Shown: positions 15,730 through 19,969 of the stretch, piece by piece
Layout: each line of letters begins with the position of its first letter
Position numbering within the stretch: position 1 is the first letter of the stretch
From: Clostridiales bacterium
Lineage (GTDB): Bacteria; Bacillota; Clostridia; TANB77; CAG-508
Direction: 5' to 3'
Assembly: GCA_003518755.1 (NCBI GenBank)
Contig: DOYA01000045.1
Span: 1 to 19,969, forward strand
DNA: 19,969 nt
Notes under the pieces: model-generated
Told to the model about the DNA's origin: nothing
What the model saw: the letters and a program-made list of their open reading frames with translations, nothing else
Database searches by the model: none
Made by a program: the position numbers and the translations under genes

Positions 15730-16017
15730 TTAAGAAACTTTAATTAATTCTATTCCATCACAAAATCCATTCCTATAATACTTTTCGCACCAGTAATAAA
15801 TATAATCATAGAAATTTTTATCAAGTTGATCTAATTGCTTTTTAACGTATTGTCTGTTCTTCTCGGGTATGCTATTTAAAATATTTTTACTTATTTTCTC
15901 AAAATGAATAAAATGTTTTTTATCTTCTTCAGTTAAGTAGCAAAATTTACTTTCTTCTCTAAATAGAAACCATTCTTTCATTAAATTATCATTTACTTCT
16001 CTTAAATTATTTTCCAT
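15730..16017 (-). CDS. Small protein of unknown function
   Basis: A 95-residue soluble, helical protein rich in aromatic residues and Lys/Glu, ending in YYRNGFCDGIELIKVS. The C-terminal 'N/YxxGFxDGIxLI' pattern recalls small proteins of Clostridia mobile elements, but I cannot name a family. The start at 16017 has GGAGG eight bases upstream on the minus strand; the longer reading from 16101 has none. It converges with the ImmA-Fic gene across a shared terminator and is the last gene before the right-hand tRNA-like repeat. Confidence 0.6.
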   Translation of the reverse strand: MENNLREVNDNLMKEWFLFREESKFCYLTEEDKKHFIHFEKISKNILNSIPEKNRQYVKKQLDQLDKNFYDYIYYWCEKYYRNGFCDGIELIKVS

Positions 16018-16540
16018 AAAATAAACCTCCAAATTATAAAATAAAGATCCAAATACTTCCAAAAATTCCTTATAAAAAATTGGGGAGAAATTGGGAATCA
16101 ATTTTTCAAAAACACCCCAAATTTAACCAAATTAAACATTAAACAAAAATCCTTGAAAGTATTGATGGCACTAGCATACAACGAAATTCAATATTTATCT
16201 AAAAAGATATTATGTAACCCTCATAACCCGAAGGTCATTCATGTCAAATATAAAAAAGAAACTAATCTAAAAATTAATATATTATGGTATAATTAGAAAA
16301 AACAAGAAGCTGGAATAGGTTAATGAATTATACTTTATAATTAGTCTATTAAAAAGTATTATAAGAAAGGATAAAAGAAAGGTTATAAGATAGGCTGGAA
16401 ATTTAGATGATATAATATTTGAGGTTTTAACTAGCAGTGAGGGTATTAATATATATAATAAAAAATTATATGAAGATATCGGAAGTGACAATTACTTACA
16501 CAGTTTAAAAGAGTATAGAGAATTAAGAAAATTCTTATTG
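16018..16540. other. Gene-poor junction region with att-like core
   Basis: No convincing complete gene lies here. The region holds the tRNA-like 17-mer (16220-16236), the 5' part of the decayed SEC-C frame, and a TATAAT at 16288-16293 preceded by TGG but with no good -35 box. On the plus strand one frame stays open for about 80 codons up to a stop near 16295, passing through the 17-mer, but it has no start or ribosome site near its beginning and resembles no family I know. A short direct repeat of AAATTGGG occurs near 16076-16097. Confidence 0.5.
16220..16236 (+). repeat. tRNA-fMet anticodon-loop core (att-like direct repeat)
   Basis: CTCATAACCCGAAGGTC matches the initiator tRNA anticodon loop, 3' stem strand and variable loop, and matches 3465-3481 at 16 of 17 positions in the same orientation. 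Unlike the left copy, it has no T arm or acceptor strand after it, so it is only a core, as expected for an element-borne attachment site. Confidence 0.65.
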
Positions 16541-16858
16541 ATGTATTATGATTTTGATATAAATGATGATGAAATGCTTAGAGGAGAAATTGTTACAGAC
16601 TATATAGATAATGCTCAATTAGATGAGAAAGAAGCAGTAAAAAATGTTAAAGAAGCTATGGATAGATATTTTGACATTGATGATTTTGAAAAACAAACAA
16701 TTATAGGATATGTTGATAAAATTAGAAAAAAGATGCCAGTTTGGAAACAAGGTGGAAAAATAGATTTTACAGAGCAGTTTTCTAAAGTGGGGAGAAACGA
16801 ACCTTGCCCATGTGGCAGTGGTAAGAAGTATAAGAATTGTTGTGGTAGAAACCAGTAG
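16394..16858 (+). pseudogene. SEC-C motif protein, probably 5'-truncated
   Basis: The 3' part encodes a clear SEC-C zinc motif at the very end (VGRNEPCPCGSGKKYKNCCG), as found at the C-terminus of SecA and many small proteins. The first usable start is the ATG at 16541 (105 residues; a TTG lies just before), but no ribosome site precedes it. The same frame stays open and protein-like upstream to 16394 with no ATG. Beyond that it continues through a TAG at 16391 and another at 16316, with sensible sequence between them (VNELYFIISLLKSIIRK). I read this as a gene that lost its start by stop mutations or recombination, next to the att-like repeat. A short 105-residue protein may still be made. 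Its partner domain is not identifiable. Confidence 0.6.
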
Positions 16859-16977
16859 TATCAACAGCTTGCGCGATTTTTACAAATTTCAAAATATGCA
16901 CAATTCTTCACTTAGATACAAATAGCAAAACCGAAAACGTTGATATATAAAGCAAAACTCATATTTCAATATATTTT

Positions 16978-17009
16978 AAGGGGCAAATATAGAAAAATTG
17001 CCCCTTTTG
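16978..17009 (+). terminator. Terminator after the SEC-C gene
   Basis: Stem AAGGGGCAA/TTGCCCCTT (16978-16986, 16998-17006) with an 11-base loop and a short T tail. It is a strong GC-rich hairpin in AT-rich surroundings, before the NapH-like gene. Confidence 0.75.
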
Positions 17010-17060
17010 TTATATAATAATTAAGAAAATAATATATTGTTTAGTTCAATGGAGTATAAA

Positions 17061-17897
17061 ATGAAAAAATGGTTTAAGGAGAATTATCAATCAATTATTA
17101 TATGGATATTTTTTGAAATTGTTGCAATTGGATTATATATTGGAACAAGGAATTTATTTTATTTATTAAATTTTTCATACATAGGCACATGTATAGCAAT
17201 AGGGAGTTATTTATATGGTCACAACATAAAATATGCAAGAAATGTAGTACAATTTGCTGTAGGGTTATACATGCTTATATATCTTGGGATTATTTCAAGA
17301 GAGAATATGCAAATTGAAGGATTTTGGTATTATTTATTTTTAGGTGTATTTGAAGCAGCTGTAATACATTATTTAGTAGCTAAAATAATTGGACCGATAT
17401 TATTTGGTCGAGGATGGTGTGGTTATGCATGTTGGACTGGGATGATATTGGATTTGCTTCCATATAAAACACCGGAATCTGATAGAAAAAGAATTGGATG
17501 GATTAGATATATAACATTTCTATTTTCTTTATCGTTTGTATCATCATTATTTATTTTTAAAGTTGATAATATAGAAAATATAATGTTTTGGTCATTCTTA
17601 ATAGGAAATATTGTTTACTATGTTTTAGGTATATTGTTAGCTTATATATTTAAAGATAATAGAGCATTTTGTAAATATATTTGCCCAATTACAATTTTTT
17701 TAAAACCTGCTAGCTATTTTTCGCTATTAAGAGTAAAGTGTAATCATGAAAAATGTATTAAATGTAATAAATGTACAAAAAATTGTCCAATGAATGTAGA
17801 TATGTTAAACGACTCGAGAAAAAGAAAAAATGGAACAGAATGTATACTTTGTTTTAAATGTATTAAGGAATGCCCTAAAAAAGCTTTAAAAATATAA
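17061..17897 (+). CDS. NapH-like membrane 4Fe-4S ferredoxin protein
   Basis: The 278-residue protein has four to six membrane helices, the NapH/CcoG-type motifs GWCGYAC (Cys 120, Cys 124) and FCKYICP (Cys 204, Cys 208), and two C-terminal 4Fe-4S clusters: CIKCNKCTKNCP (Cys 232, 235, 238, 242) and CILCFKCIKECP (Cys 261, 264, 267, 271). It should pass electrons at the membrane, with clusters on the cytoplasmic side. Relatives serve nitrate reduction, copper-oxidase assembly or other redox chains, but no partner gene is nearby, so the substrate cannot be named. I chose the ATG at 17061, with GGAG six bases upstream, over the TTG at 17037. A possible promoter TTGTTA (17007-17012) with a weak TAATAT -10 overlaps the preceding terminator tail. 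It is an orphan gene among island remnants. Confidence 0.85.
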   Translation: MKKWFKENYQSIIIWIFFEIVAIGLYIGTRNLFYLLNFSYIGTCIAIGSYLYGHNIKYARNVVQFAVGLYMLIYLGIISRENMQIEGFWYYLFLGVFEAAVIHYLVAKIIGPILFGRGWCGYACWTGMILDLLPYKTPESDRKRIGWIRYITFLFSLSFVSSLFIFKVDNIENIMFWSFLIGNIVYYVLGILLAYIFKDNRAFCKYICPITIFLKPASYFSLLRVKCNHEKCIKCNKCTKNCPMNVDMLNDSRKRKNGTECILCFKCIKECPKKALKI

Positions 17898-17936
17898 AAA
17901 CAAACAACTATTGATTTGAAATACATAGATTTTTAG

Positions 17937-18155
17937 ATACAAATATATTTAACATTATGGAATGAGAAGGATAGATTACTTAAACAAGAATTTAAAAAAT
18001 CTTGGAAAGGCTATGATTTTAATATTTTAAATAAATTAAATGAAGAAGGATACATTTACCAAGAAAATAAGAAAAAATATCTTATATGGGAAGACAAAGG
18101 CATTGAAGAAGCAAAGAGATTAATAAATAAATATAATATTAATATAGAAGAATAG
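17937..18155 (+). pseudogene. DUF6429 protein remnant lacking its 5' end
   Basis: A 72-codon open frame bounded by stops reads IYLTLWNEKDRLL, then SWKGYDFNILNKLNEEGYI and a DKGIEEAKRLI tail. This matches the DUF6429 family, whose members read like LTLHDG...AWKGFDWDxLxRLHExGxI and end in an LTDEG-type tail. The usual first 15-20 residues and the start codon are missing, and there is no ATG in the frame, so it is most likely a truncated remnant. The family has no known function. It lies between the NapH-like gene and the leftward HTH-like gene, in a stretch of about 300 bases that otherwise holds nothing. Confidence 0.6.
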
Positions 18156-18176
18156 GAATTCAATATTTTATAAAGA

Positions 18177-18210
18177 AAAAGAATTGCAAGAAATAACTTA
18201 CAATTCTTTT
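18177..18210. terminator. Bidirectional terminator between the DUF6429 remnant and the leftward gene
   Basis: A perfect 10-bp stem AAAAGAATTG/CAATTCTTTT (18177-18186, 18201-18210) with a 14-base loop and T-rich flanks on both strands. One arm overlaps the last codons of the leftward gene. Confidence 0.65.
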
Positions 18211-18710
18211 ATTTGTTTACCCGAAACGGCATATAATAATTCATTAACCTTATTAACATTATATATTCTTTCATCAAAACAATATTTTAAAGTGATATTA
18301 ATATAAGAATTTTGAGGCAAAGAATATGAAGCAGATTTAAGCAATTTTTCATAATCATTGCCAGATAATTTTAAAGCTAATGCAAGAAGTGTAACAGTAC
18401 CAAATGAAGGATGATAATAATTATATGACCTAATTTTTGAAAAAAGACGTCTATCAATATAGGCAGTTTTATATATTTCTACCTCATTAAGATTTGATTT
18501 TTCTATATATTCAAATAACAATTCATTAAAAGTTTTTTCACTTTTTTTGATATTTAAAATTTTGTATTCCTCAGATGTTTCATTTAGTTCTAAATTATTT
18601 TCAAATTCATTAGATTGATTAATAATTTCATTTTCATATAAAATAAATAAATCTAATAATTTTTGCGGAATGATAAAATTTTCTGTTGTATATAAATTTG
18701 TATAAGACAT
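18198..18710 (-). CDS. HTH-like protein with the C-terminal module of defence effectors
   Basis: Of 170 residues, 61-165 match a module I know from Clostridia proteins: FNELLFEYIEKSNL, then YKTAYIDRRLFSKIRS (80-95), a Pro-containing segment, ALALKLSGNDYEKLLKSASYSL, and a tail with an N/VNELL motif. The module looks like a lambda-repressor-like fold, and elsewhere is attached to macro, TIR or von Willebrand domains. Here the first 60 residues are acidic and helical and match none of those effectors, so this is either a regulator made of the module alone or a truncated effector. AAGGAGG lies just before the ATG. A TTGCTA/TATACA pair upstream would place transcription start inside that ribosome site, so the real promoter is unclear. 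It diverges from the DIP1984-like gene. Confidence 0.65.
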   Translation of the reverse strand: MSYTNLYTTENFIIPQKLLDLFILYENEIINQSNEFENNLELNETSEEYKILNIKKSEKTFNELLFEYIEKSNLNEVEIYKTAYIDRRLFSKIRSYNYYHPSFGTVTLLALALKLSGNDYEKLLKSASYSLPQNSYINITLKYCFDERIYNVNKVNELLYAVSGKQIKEL

Positions 18711-18860
18711 AAAACCTCCTTGTATAGATGTATTTTAACATATTAGCAAAAATAAATAAAGTCTTTTTAAAAATGTCTCTTTGAAAGTGACCAAAACCAA
18801 ATAAATTTTTGTTAATATATGATTATAAATTTTTAAGGAAATTTAAGGAGGAATTTAGAT

Positions 18861-19367
18861 ATGGTAACAAATTTAGCAAGTTTAATGTCAATAGTTTCAG
18901 AGGAAGAAAAGAAGTTTTCGAATTATGGATTTAATTTGAGAAGTTATGCTTATAATACTTTAATTCAAAAATTAGACGGAAGGGAAAACTTAACTGAAAA
19001 CTATAAAAAAGATTTTGAAAAATATTATGATGAATTAAATAAAGCACAAGAAAAAATAATAAAAATAAAAAAAGTAATATACGAAAAGAATAATTCATTT
19101 AAACTATCAGACGGAAGAACAATACAAGAAGCAATAGTTGAAAACACAATATTGAGAAAAGTGAAACATTATTATGAAAGTTTGTTGGAAAAAAGGGATA
19201 GTAAGAAAAGAATTACAGAAGTAAATAATTCGTATTTTGAGTGTAAAACATTGAATTATAATGTACAAAACATTCAAAATAAATATGATGAAATCGAGAA
19301 AAAAATTCAAAAAACTGATTTTGAAATTTCAAAATTAAATTCAAAAGAGTTTGAAGTTGACTTATAA
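18861..19367 (+). CDS. DIP1984-like protein
   Basis: A 168-residue, highly charged, mostly coiled-coil protein. The middle part, a loop with Asn followed by LSDGRTIQEAIVENTIL (about 81-97), and the end with a DxxIQ-like repeat and a final NS...VDL, resemble the DIP1984 (septicolysin-like) family, whose hallmark is NxTxLxDGRTLTDALARRDxL and a C-terminal IQEANW-type segment. Family function is not established. AAGGAGG nine bases before the ATG gives a strong start. After its TAA the same frame stays open for 52 more codons, into the folded region discussed separately. The family call is from memory and moderately sure. Confidence 0.55.
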   Translation: MVTNLASLMSIVSEEEKKFSNYGFNLRSYAYNTLIQKLDGRENLTENYKKDFEKYYDELNKAQEKIIKIKKVIYEKNNSFKLSDGRTIQEAIVENTILRKVKHYYESLLEKRDSKKRITEVNNSYFECKTLNYNVQNIQNKYDEIEKKIQKTDFEISKLNSKEFEVDL

Positions 19368-19370
19368 ACA

Positions 19371-19685
19371 TTGGTGCTTGCTAAGTTATTTTGCAAGGTA
19401 AATGAACTTAGAGTTAACAGCCAAGGCTATTTAATTAGTATGAAACTAAAACCAGAATTTGGAATAAATAGAAATGATTTTTTTGTGTTAAACAAAAATC
19501 TACATGTATCAAGTTACAGTTTATAACAGAATTTATTATTTATAAGTTATTATTTAATTAGGCGTATTAAGGATGCCTCTAATAGTTAAAGTATTTTAAA
19601 TAATACAATTATAAAAAAATATAAGTGATAATTAGTACTAATTAAATAGCTTAAAGCGGTGTTTCTATTTGAGATACCGCTTTAA
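19371..19685 (+). ncRNA. Candidate structured RNA or small inverted-repeat element
   Basis: Three strong foldings fill the gap between the DIP1984-like and DUF1016 genes. Hairpin A (19381-19411) pairs CTAAGTTATTT with AAAT-AACTTAG, 11 bp with one bulged G (19404). A long-range stem pairs GCTATTTAATTAGTA (19426-19440) with its exact complement at 19636-19650, extended by one wobble and one pair to 17 bp. Hairpin E (19651-19685) has a 15-bp stem (ten perfect pairs TTAAAGCGGT/ACCGCTTTAA, then five with wobbles) and a 5-base loop. Smaller hairpins lie inside (around 19564-19588). TTGG (19371-19374) can pair with CCAA (19421-19424). It matches no RNA class I know. Alternatives are a MITE-like element of 225 bases with 15-bp inverted ends, or the 3' UTR of the DIP1984-like gene. 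Confidence 0.5.
19374..19526 (+). CDS. Possible 50-residue ORF overlapping the folded region
   Basis: A GTG (or the TTG just before it) opens 50 codons ending at a TAA at 19524. The product contains NSQGYLISMKLKPEFG and ends with HVSSYSL. No ribosome site precedes the GTG, the frame is in register with the upstream gene across one TAA, and the DNA also forms the stems listed above. An internal ATG at 19440 has AAGG 13 bases upstream. It may be a former C-terminal extension or chance. I do not recognise it. Confidence 0.2.
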   Translation: MLAKLFCKVNELRVNSQGYLISMKLKPEFGINRNDFFVLNKNLHVSSYSL

Positions 19686-19692
19686 AAATAAA

Positions 19693-19785
19693 ATGGATGA
19701 AGATAAGACTGTTGAGCAAATAAAGGAATTGTATAAAAAAATATTGAAAACTTATAGAAAAATAATAAATAGAAAATTGAGGTAA
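19693..19785 (+). CDS. Possible 30-residue leader ORF before the DUF1016 gene
   Basis: ATG to TAA encodes a short, Lys-rich helical peptide (beginning MDEDKTVEQIKELYKK). It begins eight bases after hairpin E, without a ribosome site, and its end overlaps GAGG, the ribosome site of the next gene. It could be a leader peptide coupling translation to the DUF1016 gene, or chance. Confidence 0.25.
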   Translation: MDEDKTVEQIKELYKKILKTYRKIINRKLR

Positions 19786-19793
19786 TATAAATA

Positions 19794-19969
19794 ATGAATT
19801 TTGAGAAGATAAATAAAAACAATAATTCAATTATAAAATATTCTAAAACCGATAATGTTATTACTGATATATGTTCAATAATTGAATCAGCACGAGATTA
19901 TGCTTTTCAGTCTGTTAATATTGCATTAGTAGAAAGAAATTGGTTAATTGGATATAGAATTGCAGAAGA
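19794..19969 (+). CDS. DUF1016/YhcG-like PD-(D/E)XK nuclease, N-terminal part only
   Basis: The window ends after 58 codons. The readable part contains IIESARDYAFQSVN and ALVERNWLIGYRIAEE, the start of the DUF1016 N-terminal domain (typical pattern IIExARxxAxxxVNxxxVxxNWxIGxRIxE). Complete members are about 350 residues, with a C-terminal PD-(D/E)XK nuclease, and frequently accompany type I restriction systems and defence islands. GAGG eleven bases before the ATG is a modest ribosome site, overlapping the end of a 30-codon ORF. The catalytic half lies beyond the window and cannot be judged. Confidence 0.82.
   Translation, partial: MNFEKINKNNNSIIKYSKTDNVITDICSIIESARDYAFQSVNIALVERNWLIGYRIAE

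Noticed and set aside
16047..16295. About 80-codon open frame across the right-hand att-like core
   Set aside because: No start codon or ribosome site near its beginning and no recognisable family; it does not show integrase C-terminal motifs.
18721..18749. Promoter TTGCTA/TATACA for the leftward HTH-like gene
   Set aside because: The boxes and 17-base spacing look good, but transcription would begin within the ribosome site at 18714-18721, so it is doubtful.
19371..19685. Retron non-coding RNA
   Set aside because: The long-range stem is reminiscent of one, but no reverse transcriptase follows; the next gene is a DUF1016 nuclease.
1..19969. CRISPR arrays or insertion sequences
   Set aside because: No regularly spaced repeats, transposase genes or matching terminal repeats with transposase were seen.

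Overview
The window is very AT-rich with strong Shine-Dalgarno (SD) sequences (AAGGAGG type), sigma-A-like promoters with extended -10 boxes, standard stop codons and short intergenic gaps. This suggests a low-GC Firmicute, most likely a gut-type Clostridia member. No housekeeping operon is visible. It reads as an accessory chromosomal island built around defence genes.

Left arm (1-3464): a terminator of an unseen upstream gene, a leftward GIY-YIG nuclease-like gene with a clear promoter, then a rightward set of three genes: an alpha/beta hydrolase, a DUF6508-like protein, and a two-helix membrane protein with an Ada-like zinc module at its C-terminus. This arm stops at 3465, where the 3' half of an initiator tRNA (tRNA-fMet, from the anticodon loop to CCA) appears with its own terminator but no 5' half. 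That is the classic scar of a tyrosine-recombinase element inserted in a tRNA gene.

Defence core (3465-16236): a stand-alone OLD-type ATPase/Toprim nuclease comes first. A long apparently co-transcribed operon follows: hsdM, hsdS, a previously unrecognised membrane/coiled-coil gene, hsdR (a type I restriction-modification system), a PD-(D/E)XK plus DUF5655 protein, a small zinc-ribbon protein and an ASCH-domain protein. It ends in an intrinsic terminator. Behind it is an autoregulated pair: an XRE repressor with two operators over its own promoter, and a three-part ImmA/IrrE-Fic fusion protein. A leftward small gene closes the block. At 16220-16236 a second copy (16 of 17 bases) of the tRNA-fMet anticodon-loop core occurs in direct orientation, so the whole defence cargo is bracketed by att-like direct repeats. 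No integrase is in the window.

Right arm (16237-19969): decayed and orphan genes. These are a SEC-C protein whose frame continues upstream through two TAG stops, a NapH-like 4Fe-4S membrane protein, a 5'-truncated DUF6429 remnant, a leftward gene carrying the HTH-like module often found on defence effectors, a DIP1984-like protein, and the start of a DUF1016/YhcG PD-(D/E)XK nuclease. The 320 bases between the last two contain a 17-bp long-range stem and two strong hairpins, and are the best candidate for an undescribed structured RNA or small mobile repeat.

Most novel points: the membrane/coiled-coil gene inside the hsd operon, the ImmA/IrrE-Fic fusion with its repressor and operators, the tRNA-derived direct repeats around the cargo, the dyad in the hsdM promoter, and the folded region at 19371-19685.
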